The translations under genes were made by a program, and so were the position numbers. A model generated the notes under the pieces. The model searched no databases, had not been told where the DNA came from, and was given only the letters and a program-made list of their open reading frames with translations. Positions 1-6,025 of a stretch of DNA of 6,025 bases are shown piece after piece; positions within the stretch are counted from its first letter, which is position 1, and every line of letters begins with the position of its first letter. Origin of the DNA: an uncultured Clostridia bacterium (lineage in GTDB: Bacteria; Bacillota; Clostridia; Oscillospirales; Acutalibacteraceae). The stretch is from positions 1-6,025 of the forward strand of contig CAMVBD010000100.1 of assembly GCA_947165615.1 (NCBI GenBank), given 5' to 3'.

Positions 1-694
1 CGCATGAATACCGGTATTTTGCCGGCTCCGTACAGGTGGCTTCTCGGAACAGCGCGTCCTGGGTGACGACCCTGCGCGTAAAGACGTGCTGCGCGTACTG
101 ACCTGTATAGTCGTGATCCCAGTATTGTCCGCATACCGAGCAGTGAGAGCGGACGTGCGCCTGCGATGTGCAGGTGGCAGGGATCGCCTCGTCCTCGCCT
201 TCCGTCGGCGTGTGGTGACCGATGGCCGGAATGCTTTCTCCGCTGAAATATTTGTTGCAGTTTTTGCAGCGCGTCTCCTTATATCCGCTCGTAAAGCAGC
301 CTGCCTCTCTGGTGATCCGCTCTTCCGGCTCGTGCGGCAGCATGGGCTCATAGCGCTGACTGATAATCCTGTTGCATACGGTGCAATAAAGGCTTTCGAT
401 TCCCTGCTGTGTGCAGGTAGCCTCCTGTGTTTCCACGTAATCGTCTGCTGGCGTGTGCGGTATCGTCCATGACTCTCTCGAAAGAGTGAGATTGCACCTG
501 CCGCATTTGACACTATGGTATCCGGGATCATCGCAGCCTGTCGGCGCGCGGTCATAGAACGTGTCATAATGCCCGAGCGCGGGAACGGCGGTCTCTTCGC
601 CGAGGATCTTTCCGCAGGAGAGACATGCCTGCGCCGCGACGCCGTCCTCCAGACAGGTCGGGAGCCGCAGAACGCGCTCGCCGGTCACGGTATG
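1..694 (-). repeat. Tandem Cys/His repeats (six seen, the last cut by the window edge) at the protease C-terminal side
   Basis: Each unit is about 40 residues (about 120 bp) and holds C-x9-C-x2-C. The first Cys of each unit is C1505, C1545, C1585, C1624, C1666 and C1712; the second and third lie at exactly +10 and +13. The sixth unit reaches its second Cys at the window's last codon. Before each unit comes a histidine 12-18 residues upstream (H1492, 1533, 1571, 1612, 1651, 1694), often in a P-x-(L/I)-G-H setting. Similar arrays are common in surface proteins of gut Firmicutes. Three Cys plus one His per unit fits a metal site or disulfide pairing; the sequence cannot decide which. The array may continue beyond base 1. 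Confidence 0.85.
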
Positions 695-3600
695 GCCGCA
701 AGCGGCGAAGGGGACGGGGAGTGCGTCGGAGTCCGGTGTCCAGTGCGTCAGTATCTCTGCGCCTGCTTCATCGTTATATTCATCAACGAATGCATTCAGC
801 GCGTCCAGCAGAGAGGATCCGTCGGAGAACAGCAGCGTTTCGGGATCGAAAAGAGAAGCGTTTTGCACGTTTTCGGCAGTACCGGCATACATGGGGACGG
901 GGACCGCGGACGAGCCGAACAGATTGACGCCTTCAAACGTGCCGTCGCATATCTGAACGTCCTCAGCTCTCATTGTACCGGTGTTCACGCAGTTTTCTAC
1001 CGTGAACGGGGTCGCACCGTATCCGTGAGCGATCCCCGGACGGATAATCCAGTTATCTCCCGCGATTGTCGCGTGATTGGCGCAGTTTACGATCTCTCCC
1101 ATGCTCTTATTGCAGATCCCTGCCGTTCCGGTGGAATAATCGGAAAGGAAGCCGACGGAAACACAGTTGCGTATCACGCTTCCAGCTTCACTTGCGTAGC
1201 AGATGCCGCTCGCGCTGAGACAGTTCGAAATGGTCCCGTTCCAGAGGCAGCCGTCGATCGTTCTGTAATTGTAAGCACAGATCCCTCCGACGTATCCGTA
1301 ATAGTCCTGCACGGTGATCAGCGAGCGACAGTTTTTGACCTCACCCTTGTTTTTGCACACAAGGCCGCCGAACAGAACCTCTCTGCCCCAAAGATGGTTG
1401 CGAATATTGGTATCGTAGCCGAAAACGGCTCCGGATATCATACAGTTCCGTACCGCACAGTTTTTGCCGAGCTCACACACAAGACAGGCGGATTCCCAGC
1501 TCTGTCCGAGCTCCATGCGGATCCCGTCCAGGATCAGGTCCTCGATCACGGCGCCGCCGGCAAGCTTGCCGAACAGGCCCGCGTCGGTATCGTAACGATC
1601 CGAGGAGAGACCGGTGATCCGATGCCCCTGCCCGTTGTAATCGCCGTGGAATTTGAGCGACGTAACGTTGCCTGCAATCGGCGTCCAGTTCACGCCCGTG
1701 AGGTCGATATCCACCGTTTGCAGCAACATTTTGCCTGTGAAATTCTCAAAGCCTTCGTTGATGATCGCCCGCAGGTCGAGAAGATCCTGCAGGGAGGAAA
1801 CATACAGCGTATCGGCCGCGGAATCATACCAGTCTCCGACGCCCAGCACGTATACGCGGGCAAAATCGGTTTTTCCGTCAATTTCCGCCCTGATCACCGT
1901 TTCGCCGCCGGAGACGGCGGTCACAACGCCAGAGGCGTCCACGGAGACAACGGTGGGATCGTCGGAGGTGAACACAGGCGTCTGTCCCGCGGGATACGCG
2001 CTGACTATGAGCGGAACGCTCTGCCCGGAGATAAGCCGGATGATCCTGTTCGCGATCGCCACGTCCGCCGTCTGTTCCGATTCCGGTGCAAGCACCGGAA
2101 CGCCGTCCTTTACGACCCAGCGATAATACGTATGTCCCTCGTCGCCCTCTGAAAGCGCGAATGCGTTCTTGTTCAGCCGGTCGATCACAGAGATACTCTC
2201 TTCTTCCAGTATGAGGGAATCGTCCCAGCGGTAAGCCTCGATCCGGAAGGCGTCGAATTCTCCGATCTCGATCTCTCCGTAAACGATCTCCGTAGAGACC
2301 TCCCGGTAAAACGGCGTTTCACCGGCTGGCGCGTAGCAGTCGAGCAGCTTGGAGCCGTAGTTGAAATCAGCGATCGAGGCGGATGCCTGCGCAGCACAGA
2401 CGCAATTCCGAAGCGTCGTATAATGAAGGTTCCTTCCGTTTTCGTCTATCAAAAACTGTCCGCTGGCAGAGCCTGCGAAACCTCCGCATCGGGACGGCGC
2501 TGTTACGGTACCGTATGCGGCGCAGTTGATGATCTCGGTGCCGTTCACACACCCCACGAATCCGCCGGCACACTGCCTTTCGGCGGAAACGTTCGCCCGC
2601 GCGGAACAGTTGACGATCGGTTTTTCCGTCGCTGCGCGGCCGAATAGTCCGCCTGCATAACATCCCTGATCCGAATGGGTACCGCCTAGCACTGCCTGCA
2701 CGTCCGCGCCGTTCACATGGCAGTTTTCAACAGCGGCGTGCAAACCGAGAGAACCGCAGAAACCGCCGACCTCAAACAGCCCCACGAAGTAGGCGTCCTC
2801 TATCACAAAGTTTTTCACCTCGGCGAAAGCAACCCTTCCGAAGAACCCGACGTATTCCTGATCCGGCGTCACGCAGCGGAGATTCTTTATCGGCACTCCG
2901 GAGCCGTCCGCCTTGCCCCCGAAATTGCGGTATCTCCCGATGGGCTGCCAATCGATCCCTGCCATGTCGAGCTCTTCAACTGTAGGGTCGATCACAATAT
3001 CGCCCGTGACACCGATGTCCCACGCTATGGAGAATTCCAAAAGATCCTGCGCAGAGCTCAGTATAAAGGGAGCGCCGTTACGGTGCCATTCGCCGAATTC
3101 AAGCACTTCCACGGTAAACGAGGCTGAGGTCTCGGCGATCCCGTCCGGGGCGGCTGTGAGCGTTACCGTTGCCGTGCCGGCGGCATGGGAAAACACCGTG
3201 CCGTTCGTCACGCTCAGGACCTCCGGATCGGAGCTCACCCAGCGCAACGGGATGCCGGAATGGGAGATATAATACGGAACGGTGTAATAACAGTCCGCGT
3301 ACATTTCAAACTCGGGTTCGTCGAACCGGATAACGATATCCGAAACAGTGATCTCACAGCTGCGGGAATATGACGATGTGAAAGCTGTGATCTCGCATGC
3401 TCCGATGCCTGCGGCGTGCAGCATACCGTCCGCCGTCACTGTGCAGACTTCGGGATCTGTGGAGCTCCATGAGATGACCTCGCCGTTCAGGCTGATGGCG
3501 GAAAGGCGGTAATCCTGCCCCGGATAGAGCAGCTTCTTTGTCATGGAAAGATAAAAAGCGGCTGCGCCAGGTTCCGTCACTCCGGACATGTCGATAAGCT

Positions 3601-5167
3601 TCACATCCGTCGGACTGCCGTTGGTATTCCACGTCGGTTTGCCGTTGTTCGACAAAAGCCCCACCATGTCGGCAGCCGTGATGTCAGACCGATAGAGTTT
3701 CAGGCACGCCGCCGCGGCAGCCGCGTGCGGAGACGCCATGGAAGTGCCGCTCAAGGCCGCATACCTGCCAGTACTGCCCCTTCCGTTGGTCGGATAGGCG
3801 CTGACGATATTTACCCCCGGTGCTGCAAGATCTACCAGGTCGCCGAAATTTGAGAAATCCGCGTACCGGTGGTTCTCCCCGACAGCGGCAACCGTGACTG
3901 CGCTTTCCACGTTCGCGGGGCTGAAATATTTAGCGTCCATCGAACTGTTGCCCGCTGCCACGCATACGATCGTGCCGCACGCGGTAAGGGAATCGATCAC
4001 AGTATTATATGAAACGTTTGAGCCTGTGCCGCCGAGGCTCATATTTACCACGTCGACGCCGAGCTCCTTGCAGTACCACAATGCGGAGACAATGCCACTG
4101 ATCGCACCGCTGCCGGTACTGTTGAGTACCTTTATCGGTACGATTTTAACGCTTTCTGGCGTGCCGTCCACAATGGTGCCGCAGACGTGAGTGCCGTGGT
4201 AATGATCCTCGTAAGCGTCGTCATCGTTGTTTACGAAGTCATAGTCGTGTTCGGTATCCATGCGGTCGGCAAGGAAGGGGTGGTCGTACATCGCACCGGT
4301 GTCCAGCACAGCCACGGTAACTGTTTCGTCCGACTGCAGTTCCGACTGATACCACGACAGGAAGCTCATCTGATCCATATGCTCCTGTCCGTAACCCCAT
4401 GAGAGAAATTCGTCCTGAGCGCTCACCACCGAATCCGGCGCAGTCCAAAGAACACCGTCAAGCGCGGATAGCCTTTCCGCCGCTTCACGCGCGGCGTCCT
4501 CGTTCTCATACTGGAGCACCCACAGATTCCGGTAGCCGCCGATCACAGCGGTCGCCCCGAACGTATCGGGCAGGTATTCCGCCTCGGCGAGCAGCCGCGC
4601 GGTCTGGTACGGACGGGAGATCACAAGCGAATCGCTCCCCGTGATCACATCATAACCCTCATCGCGTGCCTGCTTCTCCAGCGTTTTCAGGGAGACGAGG
4701 TCCGCCGTGCCGAAATCCGAGGCGCGGTCCGCGATCACGGAATCCGCCGCGCGACCGGACATGACGCCGTCCTGTCCGGAGAACAATGCGGCATTTTCAT
4801 CGTTGTTTATGATTCCTCTCACATCGCCGGTCCTGTCGACAGCGGCATCCGCTTTCAGCGCATCTGAAACGGAACGGATATCTCCGCCTTTTTTCAGCGC
4901 CGCCGCGGCTGTTTTCGCGTTGGCACGCGTGATGCGCAGATCCGGGAAAATATCGTCCTCCGTCGTGGGGGGCAGATCCTGCAGGGCTTCGGTAAATTCC
5001 CAAAGCGTCCGTACGGTCACCGTTCCCTCAGGTTCGGCATATGTTACGGGAGCGATATCCGCATTTCCTGTCGGATCCTGTTCCGCCGCGTGCGCTGATT
5101 GAGCAGCAAAAGGCAGCCCTGCAAACAGAAGCAGCGCGCTAATGACCAATGCAAGCAGCTTTTTCAT
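1..5167 (-). CDS. Secreted subtilisin-family (S8) serine protease with BIG2, GLUG-like and Cys/His repeats; 3' end beyond the window
   Basis: This is an exported endopeptidase, probably kept at or near the cell surface; its substrate cannot be told. The frame is open for 1722 codons and runs off at base 1. The start at 5167-5165 follows GGAGGG by 7 bases. Residues 1-27 are a signal peptide (KK, then a leucine/alanine-rich core, predicted cut after AHA27). Residues 28 to about 275 form a propeptide, whose last part (about 203-248) resembles an I9-type inhibitor/chaperone. The catalytic domain spans about 280-526: VAVLDTG with Asp289, HGTHVCG with His324, VAAGN with oxyanion Asn407, and GTSMASPH with Ser476. 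BIG2-like domains follow at about 535-609, 611-690 and 1036-1111. GLUG-like blocks lie at about 691-935 and 1112-1440, and Cys/His repeats from 1492 onward. No LPXTG, S-layer or other anchor is seen before the edge, so attachment is unknown. The complete catalytic set suggests an active enzyme. Five cysteines in the catalytic domain are unusual for subtilases. Confidence 0.96.
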   Translation of the reverse strand, partial: MKKLLALVISALLLFAGLPFAAQSAHAAEQDPTGNADIAPVTYAEPEGTVTVRTLWEFTEALQDLPPTTEDDIFPDLRITRANAKTAAAALKKGGDIRSVSDALKADAAVDRTGDVRGIINNDENAALFSGQDGVMSGRAADSVIADRASDFGTADLVSLKTLEKQARDEGYDVITGSDSLVISRPYQTARLLAEAEYLPDTFGATAVIGGYRNLWVLQYENEDAAREAAERLSALDGVLWTAPDSVVSAQDEFLSWGYGQEHMDQMSFLSWYQSELQSDETVTVAVLDTGAMYDHPFLADRMDTEHDYDFVNNDDDAYEDHYHGTHVCGTIVDGTPESVKIVPIKVLNSTGSGAISGIVSALWYCKELGVDVVNMSLGGTGSNVSYNTVIDSLTACGTIVCVAAGNSSMDAKYFSPANVESAVTVAAVGENHRYADFSNFGDLVDLAAPGVNIVSAYPTNGRGSTGRYAALSGTSMASPHAAAAAACLKLYRSDITAADMVGLLSNNGKPTWNTNGSPTDVKLIDMSGVTEPGAAAFYLSMTKKLLYPGQDYRLSAISLNGEVISWSSTDPEVCTVTADGMLHAAGIGACEITAFTSSYSRSCEITVSDIVIRFDEPEFEMYADCYYTVPYYISHSGIPLRWVSSDPEVLSVTNGTVFSHAAGTATVTLTAAPDGIAETSASFTVEVLEFGEWHRNGAPFILSSAQDLLEFSIAWDIGVTGDIVIDPTVEELDMAGIDWQPIGRYRNFGGKADGSGVPIKNLRCVTPDQEYVGFFGRVAFAEVKNFVIEDAYFVGLFEVGGFCGSLGLHAAVENCHVNGADVQAVLGGTHSDQGCYAGGLFGRAATEKPIVNCSARANVSAERQCAGGFVGCVNGTEIINCAAYGTVTAPSRCGGFAGSASGQFLIDENGRNLHYTTLRNCVCAAQASASIADFNYGSKLLDCYAPAGETPFYREVSTEIVYGEIEIGEFDAFRIEAYRWDDSLILEEESISVIDRLNKNAFALSEGDEGHTYYRWVVKDGVPVLAPESEQTADVAIANRIIRLISGQSVPLIVSAYPAGQTPVFTSDDPTVVSVDASGVVTAVSGGETVIRAEIDGKTDFARVYVLGVGDWYDSAADTLYVSSLQDLLDLRAIINEGFENFTGKMLLQTVDIDLTGVNWTPIAGNVTSLKFHGDYNGQGHRITGLSSDRYDTDAGLFGKLAGGAVIEDLILDGIRMELGQSWESACLVCELGKNCAVRNCMISGAVFGYDTNIRNHLWGREVLFGGLVCKNKGEVKNCRSLITVQDYYGYVGGICAYNYRTIDGCLWNGTISNCLSASGICYASEAGSVIRNCVSVGFLSDYSTGTAGICNKSMGEIVNCANHATIAGDNWIIRPGIAHGYGATPFTVENCVNTGTMRAEDVQICDGTFEGVNLFGSSAVPVPMYAGTAENVQNASLFDPETLLFSDGSSLLDALNAFVDEYNDEAGAEILTHWTPDSDALPVPFAACGHTVTGERVLRLPTCLEDGVAAQACLSCGKILGEETAVPALGHYDTFYDRAPTGCDDPGYHSVKCGRCNLTLSRESWTIPHTPADDYVETQEATCTQQGIESLYCTVCNRIISQRYEPMLPHEPEERITREAGCFTSGYKETRCKNCNKYFSGESIPAIGHHTPTEGEDEAIPATCTSQAHVRSHCSVCGQYWDHDYTGQYAQHVFTRRVVTQDALFREATCTEPAKYRYSC
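707..3337 (-). repeat. Internal duplication: two BIG2 plus GLUG-like modules within the protease
   Basis: Two stretches of the protein share the same order of parts. Each has a BIG2-like domain (SSDPEVLSV near 644-652; SDDPTVVSV near 1068-1076), then a GxW segment, then SSxQDLL (704-710 and 1124-1130), then a D-x-x-G-x-x-W-x-P-I segment, then repeated hydrophobic-Gly-Gly-(F/L)-x-G and (I/V)-x-N-C steps. Each ends in a helical stretch (VIDRLNKNAF; LLDALNAFVD) followed by a W...PV segment. The two SSxQDLL motifs are 420 residues apart. The repeated xNC steps are typical of GLUG-like beta-helix repeats in Gram-positive surface proteins. Sequence identity is modest, so the duplication looks old. 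Confidence 0.75.
3590..4330 (-). other. S8 catalytic domain of the protease (residues about 280-526)
   Basis: The Asp-His-Ser order is that of subtilisins, with spacing of 35 residues from Asp289 to His324 and 152 from His324 to Ser476. The codons lie at 4301-4303 (Asp), 4196-4198 (His), 3947-3949 (oxyanion Asn) and 3740-3742 (Ser). The substrate-strand region (VVNMSLGG) and the stretch before the serine (DLAAPGVNIVSAYP) also match the family. Cysteines sit at 329, 366, 397, 402 and 488; C329 lies inside the histidine motif and C402 just before the oxyanion motif. Confidence 0.95.
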
Positions 5168-5174
5168 AATATGA

Positions 5175-5180
5175 CCCTCC
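5175..5180 (-). promoter_or_regulatory. Ribosome binding site of the protease gene
   Basis: GGAGGG on the minus strand lies 7 bases before the ATG at 5167-5165. It fixes this start and predicts strong translation initiation. Confidence 0.9.
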
Positions 5181-5199
5181 GAGTATAGTTTTCAGTTTT

Positions 5200-5228
5200 A
5201 TTATATTTCTTTATATTTCTTATTACAA
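5200..5228 (-). promoter_or_regulatory. Sigma-A type promoter of the protease gene
   Basis: On the minus strand, the -35 element TTGTAA (5228-5223, 4 of 6 matches to consensus) and the perfect -10 element TATAAT (5205-5200) are separated by exactly 17 bp. Transcription should start near 5193, giving a leader of about 26 bases that contains the GGAGGG site. This lets the protease be expressed independently of the ParB-like gene upstream. Confidence 0.75.
5201..5220. repeat. Perfect 10-bp tandem repeat (two copies) inside the protease promoter
   Basis: The plus strand reads TTATATTTCT twice in direct succession (5201-5210 and 5211-5220). The downstream copy supplies most of the -10 element and the other fills most of the -35/-10 spacer. 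The repeat is visible directly; any role in regulation is inference. Confidence 0.85.
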
Positions 5229-5284
5229 GAAAAATAGAATGAACAATACTGTTTCGGGAATGAATAGTTCTCAGTGCCCGGTTT

Positions 5285-5665
5285 TCAGTCTGGTTGGCCC
5301 TCGTCTTCGGATCGGTATGCATCAGCTTTCAGTTTATATGCAAAAGCCTTTTCACTTGGAAGAAGATTATTCCGTTGTCTCAGATTCAAGTCTAACATAA
5401 GGAGGATTGCTTCAGAATCATCGATATCATCAATAATAATACAGGGGATACGATCATAGCGTAAAATCTCACAAGCCCACTTTCTGCGATGCCCGGAAAC
5501 AATTTGGAACCGGTCTGCATAAGGGCGAACTATATCCGGCTCTAAAATACCGTAGATAGATATACTTTCGAGCAGATTGAGAAAGTCTGAATCCCTCTTC
5601 AGTCGAAAGGGGAACGAAGGGAAACCATCAAGCAAATCAATTGGAATTTCAAGGAATTCCCGCAT
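5285..5665 (-). CDS. Short ParB-like protein: N-terminal ParB/Spo0J domain without the DNA-binding part
   Basis: The 126-residue product matches the N-terminal domain of ParB/RepB/Spo0J proteins, which bind nucleotide (CTP in studied members) and help load ParB on DNA. Visible features are IPIDLL (7-12), the LLESISIYGILEPDIVRP segment (31-48), the ParB signature SGHRRKWA (57-64, where classical ParBs have GERR), and the conserved LRQRNNLLPSEKAFAYKLK stretch (95-113) that leads into the helix-turn-helix domain in full-length relatives. The protein then ends after 13 more residues, whereas such relatives are usually near 280-300 residues, so the helix-turn-helix and C-terminal dimer domains are absent. 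I chose the ATG at 5665-5663 because GGAGG lies 8 bases before it; an in-frame ATG 17 codons upstream has no such site. No parA is adjacent in the window. It may be a decayed mobile-element gene, or a stand-alone regulator. Confidence 0.85.
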   Translation of the reverse strand: MREFLEIPIDLLDGFPSFPFRLKRDSDFLNLLESISIYGILEPDIVRPYADRFQIVSGHRRKWACEILRYDRIPCIIIDDIDDSEAILLMLDLNLRQRNNLLPSEKAFAYKLKADAYRSEDEGQPD

Positions 5666-5673
5666 AATACGAA

Positions 5674-5678
5674 CCTCC
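5674..5678 (-). promoter_or_regulatory. Ribosome binding site of the ParB-like gene
   Basis: GGAGG on the minus strand is followed by an 8-base spacer and ATG at 5665-5663. It decides the start in favour of the 126-residue form over the longer 143-codon frame beginning at 5716. Confidence 0.85.
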
Positions 5679-5690
5679 AAAATCATAGTT

Positions 5691-5706
5691 TTGACCGATT
5701 CGTCAA
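5691..5706. promoter_or_regulatory. Inverted repeat next to the ParB-like gene, possible operator
   Basis: TTGAC-N6-GTCAA has perfect 5-bp arms and sits 12 bp upstream of the GGAGG site. The position would suit a repressor or autoregulation site. It does not resemble the known parS consensus. Arms this short can arise by chance. Confidence 0.35.
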
Positions 5707-5846
5707 CCGTACCCATAAGCCAAATTGCAAATCCCCCAAAACACGATTGAAATCTGTGATAAGAAGGAATTTTTCAAGAAAGAACGGCGAATATTGATGA
5801 TCAGAGAAAGCACTAAAATCGTACCCAAGATTTTCGCTGAACAAAA

Positions 5847-5868
5847 TGGGGGATATCCCCCAATTGGG
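5847..5868. repeat. Overlapping palindromes with G/C runs
   Basis: TGGGGGATATCCCCCA (5847-5862) is a perfect 16-bp palindrome. It overlaps a second perfect palindrome, CCCAATTGGG (5859-5868), sharing the C run. A further copy of the half-site ATCCCCCAA lies at 5731-5739, matching 5855-5863. Perfect palindromes of this length in AT-rich DNA suggest a binding site for a dimeric protein; the binding protein is unknown. Confidence 0.7.
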
Positions 5869-5870
5869 TC

Positions 5871-5920
5871 TCCCACTTCGCATCCTGCACCGATTTTTAT
5901 CTGTCCCGCACCGTCCCGAC
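5871..5920. repeat. Short iteron-like direct repeats
   Basis: TCCTGCACCG (5883-5892) and TCCCGCACCG (5904-5913) match at 9 of 10 bases with a 21-bp offset, about two helical turns. Partial copies begin at 5871 (TCCCAC) and 5914 (TCCCGAC). The spacing would put the sites roughly on one DNA face. They could be iterons or binding sites, but the set is small and partly degenerate. Confidence 0.35.
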
Positions 5921-5969
5921 AAAATGCCGAAATCCCTTGGTATTAAGCCATTTTCCTTGATTTTACAAC

Positions 5970-5997
5970 AAAAAAAGGGGCTGTAAAAAAAGTCCCC
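5970..5997 (-). terminator. Rho-independent terminator of a minus-strand gene beyond the right edge
   Basis: Read on the minus strand, GGGG-A-CT, an 8-base loop and AGCCCC form a 6-bp stem with one bulged A, followed at once by seven T. The plus strand has no T run after the stem, so it points leftward. It should end a transcript entering from the right, separating it from the ParB-like gene. The stem is short, so efficiency is uncertain. Confidence 0.6.
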
Positions 5998-6025
5998 TCC
6001 AAAAAAACAAGACTGCAATCTCAGA

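Larger units (their letters stand above)
5666..6025. other. Gene-free region upstream of the ParB-like gene
   Basis: About 360 bases with no convincing coding sequence. A 111-codon minus-strand frame and a 73-codon plus-strand frame (TTG start) cross it, but neither has a ribosome binding site or recognisable motif, and the minus-strand frame runs through a terminator. Instead the region holds palindromes, short repeats and that terminator. I found no convincing sigma-A promoter for the ParB-like gene: a TATGAT overlaps its ribosome binding site region and its nearest TTGACG is only 13 bp away. The layout suits a regulatory region, replication origin or partition-site region of a mobile element, but nothing proves any of these. 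Confidence 0.6.

Noticed and set aside
86..472. 128-codon plus-strand frame
   Set aside because: Antisense to the Cys/His repeats of the protease; the arginine- and alanine-rich translation has no family likeness.
515..2152. 545-codon plus-strand open frame
   Set aside because: It lies wholly antisense to the protease frame, has no recognisable motif or ribosome binding site, and its length follows from the GC-rich codons on the other strand.
1653..4644. Several plus- and minus-strand frames of 60-160 codons (for example 1653-2126, 2717-3127, 2913-3272, 3894-4190 plus; 2367-2663, 3354-3632 minus)
   Set aside because: All lie inside the protease gene in other frames, lack ribosome binding sites and show no conserved domains.
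5255..5282. Possible hairpin (CGGG...CCCG) after the ParB-like gene as a terminator
   Set aside because: The stem is only four base pairs with a loop of about 18 bases and no T run follows directly, so it is not a credible terminator.
5164..5322. 52-residue minus-strand frame bridging the ParB-like gene and the protease, ending in an ATGA overlap with the protease start
   Set aside because: It starts inside the ParB-like gene with no ribosome binding site and runs through the promoter. Its residues do not resemble the missing ParB helix-turn-helix, so it also does not support a simple frameshift.
5666..5716. 17-codon longer N-terminus for the ParB-like protein
   Set aside because: The upstream ATG has no ribosome binding site, while the ATG at 5665 has GGAGG at ideal spacing and the ParB fold begins right after it.
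5725..5946. 73-codon plus-strand frame starting with TTG
   Set aside because: It has a weak start codon, no ribosome binding site and no known motif, and it crosses the palindromes and repeats. A small peptide cannot be fully excluded.
5683..6018. 111-codon minus-strand frame upstream of the ParB-like gene
   Set aside because: Its first codons pass through the rho-independent terminator at 5970-5997, it overlaps palindromes, has no recognisable motif, and is phenylalanine-rich because of T runs.

Overview
The window looks like chromosomal or accessory DNA from a gut-type Gram-positive anaerobe of the Clostridia. The reasons are: strong GGAGG ribosome binding sites; a consensus sigma-A type promoter; a secreted multidomain protein built from BIG2, GLUG-like and Cys/His repeats, a combination familiar from surface proteins of intestinal Firmicutes; and a ParB-like protein of the kind carried by clostridial mobile elements. 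No marker here fixes a genus.

Two genes are supported, both on the minus strand. Bases 1-5167 hold one uninterrupted reading frame of 1722 codons that leaves the window at base 1 with its 3' end missing. I read every codon and found no stop. It encodes a secreted subtilisin-family (S8) serine protease. In order it has a signal peptide, a long propeptide, a catalytic domain with all key residues (D289, H324, N407, S476), two BIG2-like domains, a GLUG-like repeat block, a third BIG2-like domain, a second GLUG-like block, and at least six Cys/His repeats of about 40 residues. The BIG2-GLUG part looks like an internal duplication. The many plus-strand open frames over this region are antisense shadows.

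Bases 5168-5284 are the protease's control region, with a near-consensus promoter, a 10-bp tandem repeat inside it and a strong ribosome binding site. Bases 5285-5665 encode a 126-residue ParB-like protein with the N-terminal ParB domain (GHRR motif). It stops just as the helix-turn-helix region should begin, and there is no parA next to it in the window.

Bases 5666-6025 hold no convincing gene. They contain a 16-bp G/C-run palindrome with a third copy of its half-site nearer parB, a small inverted repeat beside the parB ribosome binding site, short iteron-like repeats, and a rho-independent terminator for a minus-strand gene beyond the right edge.

The ParB-like gene and its upstream region are clearly more AT-rich (about 35-40% GC in sampled lines) than the protease gene (about 48-68%), so the two parts may differ in origin. 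The protease has its own promoter and need not depend on parB transcription. I see no defence system, CRISPR array, tRNA or insertion sequence.
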